Notes under the pieces: model-generated
What the model saw: only the letters and a program-made list of their open reading frames with translations
What the model was told of the DNA's origin: nothing
Databases searched by the model: none
In this document: positions 1-9,331 of the stretch, in pieces
How the letters are laid out: every line of letters begins with the position of its first letter
Numbering within the stretch: position 1 is the stretch's first letter
Assembly (NCBI GenBank): GCA_023397505.1
Contig: JAEWUC010000008.1
Span: 372,001-436,000, forward strand
DNA length: 64,000 bases
Source of the DNA: Bacteroidota bacterium
Lineage (GTDB): Bacteria; Bacteroidota; Ignavibacteria; Ignavibacteriales; Melioribacteraceae
Direction of reading: 5' to 3'
Position numbers and translations under genes: made by a program

Positions 1-1112
1 CTGTTCCGCTTGTGCTTGCCTCTTTAATTGTAGGCGCGGCTAGTTTAGGCGATATTAAAAAGTTTGCGCGCATTGGAAGTAAAACCATGATATTTTATTT
101 GGCAACAACCGCATTCGCAATTACAATTGGTTTAACGCTCGCAAACATTATCCACCCCGGCAACATGATGCCGCAAGCAACAAAGGACCGTCTGCTTTCA
201 GTTTATCAAGGAGATTTAGTTGAAAGATTGGATAGTGAATTAAGTTTTGACATAGGCGATTTTCTTGTAAACATTGTTCCGCGCAATCCCTTTGCTGCTA
301 TCGCCGGGGCTGAAATGCTTCAGATTGTTTTCTTTGCAGTTATGGTTGGAATGGTTCTAACAATGATTAGTAAAGATAAAGCAGAGCCGGTTATAAGATT
401 TTTTGACGGACTCAGCGAGACAATGATTAAGTTAGTTGATGTTGTAATGCTTATGGCGCCTATAGGTGTCTTCGCGTTAATATCTTCAACCGTTGCGGAA
501 TTTGGTTTTGATATTTTGCAAACACTTTTGTGGTATGCTGTTACCGTTTTGCTTGGTTTGACACTTCACACTTTCGGAGTTTACGGATTTTTAATTCGTT
601 TCTTCTCAAAAGTAAAAGTAACTGATTTTTTCCGGGGAATAAGAAGAACTCAAATGGTTGCATTTACAACAAGTTCAAGTGCAGCAACATTGCCGGTAAA
701 TATGGAAGTCTGCCAGGAAAATCTTGGCGTATCTAAAAGCGTAACAAGTTTTGTTCTTCCGCTCGGTGCAACTATTAATATGGACGGCACCGCTTTGTAC
801 CAGGGCGTTGCAGCGGTTTTTATAGCTCAGGTCTTCGGAATGGATCTGACAATCGGACAGCAATTAACAATTATTATTACGGCGGTTCTTGCCTCAATTG
901 GAACAGCTCCCGTGCCCGGTGTTGGAATAATTATGCTCGTGATAATTCTAAAGTCGGTTGGAATTCCGCAAGTTGGTATTGCTTTAATTATCGGAATAGA
1001 TAGAATACTCGATATGTGCCGTACTGTTACTAATGTAACCGGTGATGCTGCAGTTGCTGTTGTAATCGCATCTTCGGAAAATGAAATGAACCCTCCGGAA
1101 AGCAACGATTAA
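1..1112 (+). CDS. Dicarboxylate/amino acid:cation symporter, 5' end missing
   Basis: This is a member of the DAACS (GltP/DctA, SDF) family, which imports glutamate, aspartate or C4-dicarboxylates across the inner membrane with Na+ or H+. The reading frame is open to the left edge (codons for V-P-L precede the first internal GTG), so the N-terminal part lies outside the window. Visible family marks are the serine-rich loop 'TTSSSAATLPV', the 'NMDGTALYQG' segment of TM7 that binds cation and substrate, and the 'RILDMCRTVTNVTGD' segment of TM8. These match the transport core from HP1 to HP2. The substrate cannot be fixed from sequence alone. A small membrane-protein gene follows on the same strand about 75 bases downstream. 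Confidence 0.95.
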   Translation, partial: VPLVLASLIVGAASLGDIKKFARIGSKTMIFYLATTAFAITIGLTLANIIHPGNMMPQATKDRLLSVYQGDLVERLDSELSFDIGDFLVNIVPRNPFAAIAGAEMLQIVFFAVMVGMVLTMISKDKAEPVIRFFDGLSETMIKLVDVVMLMAPIGVFALISSTVAEFGFDILQTLLWYAVTVLLGLTLHTFGVYGFLIRFFSKVKVTDFFRGIRRTQMVAFTTSSSAATLPVNMEVCQENLGVSKSVTSFVLPLGATINMDGTALYQGVAAVFIAQVFGMDLTIGQQLTIIITAVLASIGTAPVPGVGIIMLVIILKSVGIPQVGIALIIGIDRILDMCRTVTNVTGDAAVAVVIASSENEMNPPESND

Positions 1113-1187
1113 TTATAAAAAAGTTTTTGTTTTTGTGTTATACACTTTATATATATTTGGCATAGAAAAAATTAAAAGGAAAAACGC

Positions 1188-1310
1188 ATGACGGAAGTAA
1201 AAGAGAAAAACAAGACAAACGATTTGGCATTTTACTCACTTATGATTATTCTCGGCGTGAGTATTTTATATATTCTCGGTTATCTCGTTTACGAAATGAT
1301 TTTCGGTTAA
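1188..1310 (+). CDS. Small single-pass membrane protein (40 aa)
   Basis: A 40-codon frame starts at ATG 1188 behind a purine-rich ribosome site (AAAAGGA, 1174-1180) and stops at TAA 1308-1310. The first 13 residues are charged and polar (T, E, K, N, D), and residues 15-40 form one hydrophobic helix ending in 'YEMIFG'. It lies between the symporter and the Kup gene on the same strand, so it may be a small partner or regulator of a neighbouring transporter. I do not recognise a family. The ribosome site, the charged-then-hydrophobic layout and the clean stop argue for a real gene. Confidence 0.6.
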   Translation: MTEVKEKNKTNDLAFYSLMIILGVSILYILGYLVYEMIFG

Positions 1311-1346
1311 TTAATTTATGACCACTACAACTTTTCTACCGGGAAG

Positions 1347-3185
1347 ATGACTTCTAAAGAATCATCACAAACGCCGTTTGGCGAAATTGTTAAAGCAATG
1401 GGACTTGTCTTCGGCGATATCGGAACAAGCCCTATTTACACGCTTACAGTAATTTTTCTAATTACCCCGCCCACACCTCAAAATGTAATGGGTATTTTAT
1501 CTCTTGTTGTATGGACACTCATTACACTTGTTACAGTCGAATACACTTTTTTGGCAATGAGTTTAAGTTCCAAAGGTGAAGGCGGCATAATTGTTTTAAA
1601 AGAAATTTTACACAGCTCGCTTAAATCCGGACGTAAAATAACCTTCATTACATTTATTGGTTTTGTTGGCGTCTCACTTTTGATGGGCGATGGTGCAATT
1701 ACTCCCGCAATAAGTATTTTATCTGCCGTTGAAGGTTTTCACTTAATCCCCGGATTAGAAGATATAAGCCAGAATACGGTTGTGATAATAACAATAGTTA
1801 TAACATTTTTATTGTTCTCACTACAATCGCGCGGTACAGATAAGGTTGCTGCATCATTCGGACCTTTAATGATAATTTGGTTTTCAGCTTTGTTTATAAG
1901 CGGATTTTTTTCGATACTAAACAATCCGGTTGTATTCCAAGCATTAAGTCCGCATTATGCAATAGATTTTATGCTGCATAACGGTCTGGCAGGATTTTTT
2001 GTTTTATCTGAAGTTATACTTTGTGCAACCGGCGGTGAAGCACTCTATGCCGATATGGGTCACCTTGGAAGAGATCCAATACGCCGTGCGTGGTATTTTG
2101 TTTTCGTTGCGCTAGTAGTTAATTATTTCGGGCAAGGGTCATTTGTTCTTTCTCACGGAATAAGTGAAAATGGGGAAAACTTCAATATTCTTTTTACAAT
2201 GGTCCGTTATCAAGCCGAAATTTTATATATACCGTTTTTATTGCTTACTTTGTTATCAACAATCATTGCTTCCCAGGCAATGATAAGTGCTGTATTCTCT
2301 CTTGTTTACCAAGGGATACGAACGCATATGTTCCCATTGATGAAAGTGAAATACACATCTACACATTTGAAATCTCAGATTTATATTGATGCCGTAAATT
2401 GGGGACTTTTAGTTGCCGTAATATTTATGATTTTACTTTTCCGCAGCTCAGAAAATCTTGCCGCGGCATACGGTCTTGCGGTTACAGCAACGATGACGTT
2501 GAGCACTTTCTTTATGATTTGGATTTTCTTAAAAAAGAATGACCGGCTTAAATTAATAGTAGCTTCACTTATAATGGGAATAAACCTGGCGTTTTTGTTC
2601 TCGGTATTTTTTAAAATTCCACACGGAGGATATTGGTCGCTTGTAATTGCAATGGTTCCGCTTGCAACAATTAGAATATGGACGCGTGGCAACCGCGCGG
2701 TTTGGAAATCGTTCCGTTCGCTGCCAATTGATACATTTATTGTAAGCTTTGATCAAATTTATCAAGAAGGAAAATTAATACCCGGCACTGCGCTGTATTT
2801 TGCAAAAGATCTCGACATGATTCCGCCGTACATGGTTCATACTATAATCCGCGGTAATATTATTTATGAACACAATATTTTAATTTCAGTTGCTACAATG
2901 GATAAACCTTTCGGCACTCAAAAACTTTTTGTGCCCGAAATTACCGAGGGATTATCGGGACTCGAAATTCAAGTAGGGTATCTTGAACGTTTGGATATTC
3001 CAAAAATTTTAAAAGATGTTGATATCGATTCCAAAGTTATGTTTTACGGCGTTGACGATATACAGGCAAGAAGACCTTTCCTAAAATTATTTTCTTTCAT
3101 TAAAAGAATTACTCCTAACTTTGTTCAGTTTCTGCAGCTGCCTTATCAAAAACTTCACGGTGTTGTTACCCGAATAGAAATTTAA
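1347..3185 (+). CDS. kup: Kup-family potassium uptake protein
   Basis: An inner-membrane K+ uptake system of the KUP/HAK/KT type, which takes up K+ with protons. At 612 residues it is close to E. coli Kup (622). The N-terminal signature 'GLVFGDIGTSP' (residues 19-29) contains the conserved aspartate D24 of the first membrane helix. 'MGDGAITPAISILSAVEG' is the second conserved block and 'GGEALYADMGHLG' marks helix 6. About twelve hydrophobic helices are followed by a C-terminal soluble domain of about 150 residues. The chosen ATG has GGGAAG close upstream, which is short but workable; no better in-frame start is visible. The neighbour on the left is the 40-residue membrane protein. Confidence 0.96.
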   Translation: MTSKESSQTPFGEIVKAMGLVFGDIGTSPIYTLTVIFLITPPTPQNVMGILSLVVWTLITLVTVEYTFLAMSLSSKGEGGIIVLKEILHSSLKSGRKITFITFIGFVGVSLLMGDGAITPAISILSAVEGFHLIPGLEDISQNTVVIITIVITFLLFSLQSRGTDKVAASFGPLMIIWFSALFISGFFSILNNPVVFQALSPHYAIDFMLHNGLAGFFVLSEVILCATGGEALYADMGHLGRDPIRRAWYFVFVALVVNYFGQGSFVLSHGISENGENFNILFTMVRYQAEILYIPFLLLTLLSTIIASQAMISAVFSLVYQGIRTHMFPLMKVKYTSTHLKSQIYIDAVNWGLLVAVIFMILLFRSSENLAAAYGLAVTATMTLSTFFMIWIFLKKNDRLKLIVASLIMGINLAFLFSVFFKIPHGGYWSLVIAMVPLATIRIWTRGNRAVWKSFRSLPIDTFIVSFDQIYQEGKLIPGTALYFAKDLDMIPPYMVHTIIRGNIIYEHNILISVATMDKPFGTQKLFVPEITEGLSGLEIQVGYLERLDIPKILKDVDIDSKVMFYGVDDIQARRPFLKLFSFIKRITPNFVQFLQLPYQKLHGVVTRIEI

Positions 3186-3260
3186 TTTTATATAAAACCG
3201 ATTTCGTGTTGAAAATATTTTCATTGTATTCTTGCCCAACGTAAATTTATGAGGGCTAAT

Positions 3261-3650
3261 ATGATAGAGTTCTTGTACGATAAATCCAAAACTCCCGATG
3301 ATAAAATGCTTGCCGAAGTAATGGATAAGTCGTTTAGTCTTTGGATGAAACTAAAACAACAACTCGAAAATAAATACGGAATCCTTATTGAAGAGTGGAA
3401 GTTTTATGGCCAGAAAATGGGCTGGACATTTAAACTTCTTTTGAAAAAACGAAACTTATTCTTTTTCAAACCGTGTGAAAAATATTTCCGACTAACTTTT
3501 GTTTTTGGCGACAAAGCAGTTGATGAAATTCTTAGTAGTGATTTCCCGGGTAGTATAAAAACCGAACTGACTAATGCACGCAAATATGTTGAAGGACGTG
3601 GATTAACTCTCGAAGTAAAAAATAACAAGGAAATTGAAATCGTATTATGA
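3261..3650 (+). CDS. DUF3788 family protein
   Basis: A cytosolic protein of about 129 residues resembling the DUF3788 family ('GWTFKLLLKKRNLFFF' and 'RLTFVFGDKAVDEIL' blocks), whose function is unknown. I prefer the ATG at 3261 over the one at 3249, because the GAGG at 3251-3254 lies inside the longer reading and is correctly spaced for 3261. There is no signal peptide or membrane helix. It stands alone between kup and the sugar locus, on the same strand as both. Confidence 0.75.
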   Translation: MIEFLYDKSKTPDDKMLAEVMDKSFSLWMKLKQQLENKYGILIEEWKFYGQKMGWTFKLLLKKRNLFFFKPCEKYFRLTFVFGDKAVDEILSSDFPGSIKTELTNARKYVEGRGLTLEVKNNKEIEIVL

Positions 3651-4047
3651 CTTGTTAAAATAAAAATCAGAAATTGAATCAGCTTGATGATTGAAAATCA
3701 TATCTAATAGAGCTGGAACCAGACTTAGTACTGAATATAGTTGTTATCCAATATGCTTTATTACTTTGATAAAAAGCTCATCATTTCGATAATATTTTTT
3801 GAAGCATAAATTGCTTACAGTAGTAAATAAATCAAAAAATATTGCAAAACCGCGCAGTTATTATCGTTTTAATTGTTGTTCTATTCAAGCAAATGATGGT
3901 ACATTTTTTGTCTCTCTTATGTGCTAATTATTTTTGTTAATAGATTAAACCAGTATAAAGAGTCTTGGTGCTTTAATCTTGCATCTGGAAAACATGGCAA
4001 GATAATAATTCGTGTTTGTTTTTATTTATATAAAACCAGAGGAATCA
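3651..4047 (+). other. Non-coding stretch upstream of the sugar locus
   Basis: About 400 AT-rich bases precede the GPH symporter. I see no convincing gene, RNA or strong hairpin with a T-run. It probably holds the promoter and control sites of the glycan genes that start at 4048, but I could not pick out a clear operator. Confidence 0.4.
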
Positions 4048-5466
4048 ATGAGTGAATTAGTACAAAAGCTGCCGTTAAAAGAAAAAATTTCATACGGATT
4101 TGGGGATCTTGCATCTGTTCTATATTGGCAAACCTTCATGCTGTACTTTACATATTTTTATACCGATGTATTTTTAATTCCAGCAAGTGTTGCAGCTACA
4201 ATGTTCTTAATAAGCCGTATATGGGATGGTATAAACGATCCGATGATGGGAATAATTGCCGACAGAACAAAAACTAAATGGGGTCATTTCCGTCCTTATC
4301 TTTTATGGATGTGTGTTCCTTTTGCATTTGTGGGAGTACTAACTTTTACAGTTCCCGATTTCGGCATGACGGGCAAAGTTATTTGGGCTTACACAACATT
4401 CATTTTGATTATGATGCTCTACACGGCAATTAATATTCCTTACACGGCTTTGCTCGGTGTAATTTCTGCGGATTCAAATGAGCGGACAACAGTTTCGTCA
4501 GTAAAATTTCTTTTCGCGTTTGCTGCGGGAATAATTGTCTCAGCAACGTTACTCCCAATGGTTAAATATTTTGGCGGGGGGAATGAAGCGAAAGGTTGGC
4601 AAATGACGTTCATAATTTATGGTGTCGCGGCAGTTATATTTTTCCTAATTGCATTTAGAGGAACCAAAGAACGTGTACAACCGCCTAAATCGCAAAAGTC
4701 CTCAATTAAACAAGATTTATATGAATTGGTCACAAACAAACCATGGCTCATTCTTCTTGCAACAACTATTACTTTTATACTATTTGTTGCTGTTCGCGGA
4801 AGCGTTACAGTTCACTACTTTAAATATGTAATTGGAACACAACAATTGTCGTTGCCATTTTGGGGAGACGGCTCATATGATTTTGAAACTTTAACATCGG
4901 CGTATAATACAATTGGACAAATATCGTCATTCATCGGGGTTCTATTTGTCGGCTGGTTTGCAAAACTTGTAGGAAAGAAAAGAGCGTTTACAATCATATT
5001 TATAATTGCAATTTTCAGCACGGGTATTTTATATTTTTTAACAGCGGATCAATTGCTGCTAATATTTTTCTTTCAAATTACCGGTTCTATAACAGGCGGG
5101 CCTTTAAGCGTTTTAATATGGGCAATGTACGCAGATACGGCAGATTACGGCGAATGGAAGCGCGGACGAAGAGCAACAGGACTGGTTTTCTCTGCATCAA
5201 CAATGTCGCAAAAATTCGGTTGGGCTTTCGGAGCTTTTGTTGCACTTACGTTAATGTCCCAGGTTGGATTTTCTCCAAACCAAGTTCAATCGGAATCAAG
5301 TCTTAATGGATTAATTGCGTTATTTAGTATTATCCCTGCTGGGTTCGGCGTGTTGTCAATAATCATTCTTTTCTTTTATCCGTTGAATGATAAAAAGGTT
5401 GAGCAAATTGTAAATGAACTAGGCGAAAGAAGAAAAGCAATTGGCGAAGAAACGTCGGCAATATAA
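4048..5466 (+). CDS. GPH-family sugar:cation symporter (MFS)
   Basis: A 12-helix inner-membrane carrier of the glycoside-pentoside-hexuronide:cation symporter family (MelB/XylP/YicJ type), about 472 residues. Family marks are 'KISYGFGDLASVLYW' at the start, 'ISRIWDGINDPMMGIIADRTKTKWGHFRPY' in loop 2-3 (the cation-site aspartate region) and the later 'MYADTADYGEWKRGRRATG' loop. An earlier GTG at 4012 is in frame, but AGAGGA just before ATG 4048 decides the start. It leads a run of GH130, GH94 and GH27 genes, so it probably imports short beta-mannosides or beta-glucosides that the two phosphorylases then split. The substrate is inferred from context only. Confidence 0.92.
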   Translation: MSELVQKLPLKEKISYGFGDLASVLYWQTFMLYFTYFYTDVFLIPASVAATMFLISRIWDGINDPMMGIIADRTKTKWGHFRPYLLWMCVPFAFVGVLTFTVPDFGMTGKVIWAYTTFILIMMLYTAINIPYTALLGVISADSNERTTVSSVKFLFAFAAGIIVSATLLPMVKYFGGGNEAKGWQMTFIIYGVAAVIFFLIAFRGTKERVQPPKSQKSSIKQDLYELVTNKPWLILLATTITFILFVAVRGSVTVHYFKYVIGTQQLSLPFWGDGSYDFETLTSAYNTIGQISSFIGVLFVGWFAKLVGKKRAFTIIFIIAIFSTGILYFLTADQLLLIFFFQITGSITGGPLSVLIWAMYADTADYGEWKRGRRATGLVFSASTMSQKFGWAFGAFVALTLMSQVGFSPNQVQSESSLNGLIALFSIIPAGFGVLSIIILFFYPLNDKKVEQIVNELGERRKAIGEETSAI

Positions 5467-5492
5467 AAAGTAAGCAGTAATGAGTAGGCAGT

Positions 5493-5642
5493 ATGGAGTA
5501 TAAGGGATACAGAGATTTGAAAGTTTTTCAACTTACTTATCAATTGGCTTTGGAAATATTTCAAACAACTAAAGCATTTCCGAAGGAAGAATTATATTCT
5601 TTAACTGATCAAATCAGAAGATCATCGCGATCTATTCCTTAG
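5493..5642 (+). pseudogene. Truncated four-helix-bundle (S23/IVP) protein
   Basis: The 49-residue frame (ATG 5493, TAG 5640-5642) matches the N-terminal half of the four-helix-bundle protein family, first known from intervening sequences of 23S rRNA. It shows 'YRDLKVFQLTYQLALEIF', 'FPKEELYSLTDQIRRSSRSIP'. Family members run to about 120 residues and continue with 'SNIAEG'; here a stop falls exactly before that motif and no continuation follows in any frame. It sits between the symporter and GH130 genes. Either it is a decayed remnant or a shortened product; decay is more likely. Confidence 0.75.
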
Positions 5643-5719
5643 AAAAATTTGGAAATAGTTTTCTTGCCTCTAAATTTTAGTAATAAATTGAAATTAATTT
5701 TTATAATGAAGGTGAAAAA

Positions 5720-6712
5720 ATGAGCGCAACAATAATAGGCAATCCACTGCCGAATATTCCGTGGGAAGATAAACCTAAAAATTGCATTGATGTTGTTTGG
5801 CGCTTCAGCGGAAATCCTATTCTCGATTGGAATCCAATTCCTAAAGCGGCAAGAATTTACAACAGCGCCGTTGCTCCGTTCAACGGAAAGTTTGCCGGAG
5901 TTTTTAGAGCAGACCAGAAAAACGGAAGAGCAACATTATTTGCCGGAACGAGTGAAGATGCAATTAAATGGAAAATAAATCCCGACCCAATTCAATGGAT
6001 AAATGAAGACGGTTCCCCCAATCCGACAAGCTATGCTTATGATCCTCGCGTTTTAAAGTTGGATGATTCGTATTATGTAACATGGTGCGATGATATGCAC
6101 GGCGCTTCGATTGGAATGGGTATGACTAAAGATTTCAAAACGTTTGTAAGAATGCCTAATCCTTTAATGCCTTTTAACAGAAACGGAGTTTTATTCCCAA
6201 GAAAAATTAACGGGATGTATAAACTGTTAAGTCGCCCAAGCGATAGCGGACATACTCCATTTGGAGATATTTTCTTGAGTGAAAGTCCGGATTTGATTTA
6301 TTGGGGTAATCACAAACATGTAATGAGTAAAGGCGGATCCGGTTGGTGGCAGGGAACAAAAATTGGCGCAGGTCCCGTACCGATTGAAACAACTGAAGGA
6401 TGGCTTTTATTTTATCACGGAGTTTCAGGAACGTGCAACGGATTTGTTTATAGCTTCGGCGCAGTAATTCTTGATATCGATGAACCGAGTAAAGTTTTAT
6501 ACAGAACGCGTGATTATTTGTTGACACCGGAGAAAAATTATGAGACAACCGGTTTCGTTCCGAATGTTGCATTCCCGTGCGCGAATTTATACGATGCCCC
6601 GTCGGGAAGAATTGCAATCTATTATGGCGCGGCTGATACTTACACTGCAATCGCATTTACTCAAGTTGATGAATTGATTGAATATATTAAAGCTAACTCG
6701 GAAGTCTTCTGA
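5720..6712 (+). CDS. GH130 beta-1,4-mannoside phosphorylase
   Basis: A cytosolic inverting glycoside phosphorylase that splits beta-1,4-mannosidic bonds with phosphate, giving alpha-mannose 1-phosphate. The five-bladed propeller family is clear from 'YDPRVLKLDDSYYVTWCDD' (catalytic acid D108 in the DPR motif), 'PFNRNGVLFPRKINGMYKLLSRPSD', 'HTPFGDIFLSESPD', 'KIGAGPVPIETTEGWLLFYHGV' and 'GRIAIYYGAAD'. These blocks look closer to subfamily GH130_2 (mannooligosaccharide or Man-beta-1,4-GlcNAc phosphorylases) than to GH130_1 (mannosyl-glucose phosphorylase); that assignment is from memory of the motifs. There is no signal peptide. It is preceded by the symporter and followed by GH94, forming an uptake-plus-phosphorolysis set. 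Confidence 0.93.
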   Translation: MSATIIGNPLPNIPWEDKPKNCIDVVWRFSGNPILDWNPIPKAARIYNSAVAPFNGKFAGVFRADQKNGRATLFAGTSEDAIKWKINPDPIQWINEDGSPNPTSYAYDPRVLKLDDSYYVTWCDDMHGASIGMGMTKDFKTFVRMPNPLMPFNRNGVLFPRKINGMYKLLSRPSDSGHTPFGDIFLSESPDLIYWGNHKHVMSKGGSGWWQGTKIGAGPVPIETTEGWLLFYHGVSGTCNGFVYSFGAVILDIDEPSKVLYRTRDYLLTPEKNYETTGFVPNVAFPCANLYDAPSGRIAIYYGAADTYTAIAFTQVDELIEYIKANSEVF

Positions 6713-6906
6713 TGTTAGATGAATTATTTCCATAATAGAAGTTAAATGCTGAATTAATAAGATTATTAAATAAAAGTCGCGAACTCAAAAAAATATTTTC
6801 ATCGATAAAAATTAAATCACGAAAGAGTATTAGTAAATAATAGGTAGATGTTTCGGAAATACATTTTCCATTTAACGTCTTCCATTTATATTAAAACGGA
6901 GTTTCT

Positions 6907-9300
6907 ATGCAGTACGGTTTTTTTGATGATAAAAACAGAGAATATGTAATTGAAAAACCCGATACGCCGAGATCATGGAGTAATTATTTGGGTTCAACGG
7001 AATACGGCGCGATTATTACAAACAATGCGGGCGGATATAGCTTTTATAAATCCGCAGCGCAGGGAAGATTTATGCGCCTCCGTTTCAATGTTATTCCAAT
7101 GGATCAACCGGGAAGATATTTTTTTATACATGATAAAGATAAAAAAGATTTTTGGTCAACATCCTGGCAGCCGGTTGGTAAATCATTAAAAGAATATAAA
7201 TCCGAGTGCAGACATGGAACGGCTTACACAAAAATATCTTCTGAATATTCTAACATAAAAACTGAATCACTGTACTTTGTTCCACTTGGTAAAACTTATG
7301 AATGCTGGCATCTTAAAATTACAAACTTCGATAAAGTAAAAAGAAATTTAAGTGTGTTCACTTATGTTGAGTATGCAAATAACTGGAATCAAAACCAGGA
7401 TTTGGGCAATCTTCAATACTCGCAATACATTTTAAAGATGGATGTTGTTGACGGAATAATTGATCACGGTACAAATATTTATATGCCGACAAATCCGGAT
7501 AATTTTCAAGACGATGGACAAAGCCGCCACACATTTTTAGCAATTTCAGGAGCAGAAGTAAAAGGTTTTGATACTGACCGCGAGATATTCTTGGGACATT
7601 ACAGGACTTATGCTAATCCAATAGCGGTTGAAAACGGAAAATGCAGCAACTCAATTGCCGTGGGCGATAACGGCTGCGGTACTTTGCAGGTTGATGTTGA
7701 ATTAAATCCAGGCGAAACAAAAGAACTTATTGTATTAATGGGAATTGGTTCCGCGGCGGTTGAAGGAAAAAATGCTGTTCAAGAATTGGGCGATCCTAAA
7801 AGAGTTATTCGTGAATTTGAAAAATTAAAAAATTATTGGCTTTCAAAAATTGAAGGAATGACTGCCGAAACTCCCGATGCCGAATTCAACAGCATGTTCA
7901 ACACTTGGAATCCGTACAATAATTTAATGACATTTGCATGGTCGCGGGCTGCTAGCTTGGTTTATTCCGGTGAACGTGACGGGCTCGGTTACCGCGATAC
8001 TGTTCAAGATATGCTCGGAATTTTGCACGCCATTCCAAATGATGTGAAAGAAAGATTGGAGTTAATGATCACCGGGCAAGTTTCTAACGGCGGGGCGATG
8101 CCGGTAGTAAAACCATTTGCGCATAAACCCGGCAGCGAAAAAGCTCCCGAAGAAAACGAATACCGCTCCGATGACTGTATGTGGTTGTTTAATACAATTC
8201 CAGCTTTTGTAAAAGAAACCGGCGACATTTCATTCTACGAAAAAGGTTTACCTTATGCCGACAAAGGTGAAGACTCAGTATTCGGACATTTAAAACGCGC
8301 GATTCAATTTAATCTTGATCATTCCGGCAAACATGGTTTCCCATGCGGTCTATCAGCAGATTGGAATGATTGTTTGGTTTTAGGACAGGATGGCGAAACA
8401 ACTTTCGTGGCTTTTCAACTTCGGTATGCTTTAAAAACGTACATCGAAATTGCGGAGTTGTTAAATAAGCCGAATGAAGTAAAATGGGCAGAAGCGCATT
8501 TAAAAACTTTAGATGAAAATTTAGAAAAGTATGGATGGGACGGCGAATGGTATTTGCGCGCGTATCGTGCGGACGGATTAAAATTTGGTTCGAAAGAAAA
8601 TGATGAGGGTTCAATATTTTTAGAACCCCAGCCGTGGGCTGTTATCAGCGGGTATACTTCAAAAGAACAATCCCAAAAATTATTAGATGTTGTGAATAAA
8701 AAATTATCAACAGATTACGGTTTGATGATAAACGATCCGCCGATTGAAAAAACAGATCCGCATGTAATCAAATCAAGATTATTTAACAAAGGAATGAAAG
8801 AGAATGCTTCGATATTTCAGCATACTCAAAGCTGGGTTGTAATTGCAGAAACACTTGTCGGCAACGGCGAACGCGCTTATGAATATTTTAGAAAATTTAT
8901 GCCCTCTGCATATAACACAAAAGCGGAACTTCGTCAGACAGAACCTTATGTTTACGCTCAATTTACTTGCAGTAAGCATAATCCGCGTTATGGGTCATCT
9001 CGTTTACCGTGGTTAAGCGGAACAGCTTCGTGGGCATATTATACCGCCGCACAATTTATTCTCGGAGTTCAACCTGATTATAACGGTTTAAAAATCGATC
9101 CGTGTATTCCTTCTAATTGGGATCAGATTAAAATTAACCGGAAATTCAGGGGAAAGAATTTTAACATCATCATAAAAAATGATAACAAGGTTCAAAAAGG
9201 AATTAAGGAAATTGAAGTCAATGGAGAAAAGATCTCTGACAACGTAATTCCTTTTGATAAAATGAAAGATTCAAACGAAGTTCTTGTATTGATGGGATAA
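6907..9300 (+). CDS. GH94 cellobiose phosphorylase-like enzyme
   Basis: A cytosolic inverting phosphorylase that turns cellobiose (or a similar beta-glucoside) plus phosphate into alpha-glucose 1-phosphate and glucose. At 797 residues it is near the usual 800-820. The N-terminal beta-sandwich begins 'MQYGFFDDKNREYVI' and includes 'NNAGGYSF'. The helical catalytic barrel carries 'RDTVQDMLG' and 'GLSADWNDCL' with the general acid D485; 'QTEPYVYAQF' and 'WLSGTASWAYYTA' follow as in family members. There is no signal peptide. It lies about 190 bases after GH130 and 31 bases before GH27, likely in the same unit. It could act on another beta-glucoside, but the motifs favour cellobiose. Confidence 0.92.
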   Translation: MQYGFFDDKNREYVIEKPDTPRSWSNYLGSTEYGAIITNNAGGYSFYKSAAQGRFMRLRFNVIPMDQPGRYFFIHDKDKKDFWSTSWQPVGKSLKEYKSECRHGTAYTKISSEYSNIKTESLYFVPLGKTYECWHLKITNFDKVKRNLSVFTYVEYANNWNQNQDLGNLQYSQYILKMDVVDGIIDHGTNIYMPTNPDNFQDDGQSRHTFLAISGAEVKGFDTDREIFLGHYRTYANPIAVENGKCSNSIAVGDNGCGTLQVDVELNPGETKELIVLMGIGSAAVEGKNAVQELGDPKRVIREFEKLKNYWLSKIEGMTAETPDAEFNSMFNTWNPYNNLMTFAWSRAASLVYSGERDGLGYRDTVQDMLGILHAIPNDVKERLELMITGQVSNGGAMPVVKPFAHKPGSEKAPEENEYRSDDCMWLFNTIPAFVKETGDISFYEKGLPYADKGEDSVFGHLKRAIQFNLDHSGKHGFPCGLSADWNDCLVLGQDGETTFVAFQLRYALKTYIEIAELLNKPNEVKWAEAHLKTLDENLEKYGWDGEWYLRAYRADGLKFGSKENDEGSIFLEPQPWAVISGYTSKEQSQKLLDVVNKKLSTDYGLMINDPPIEKTDPHVIKSRLFNKGMKENASIFQHTQSWVVIAETLVGNGERAYEYFRKFMPSAYNTKAELRQTEPYVYAQFTCSKHNPRYGSSRLPWLSGTASWAYYTAAQFILGVQPDYNGLKIDPCIPSNWDQIKINRKFRGKNFNIIIKNDNKVQKGIKEIEVNGEKISDNVIPFDKMKDSNEVLVLMG

Positions 9301-9331
9301 ATTCTTTTGTTACTAATTTACCGGAGTTGAG

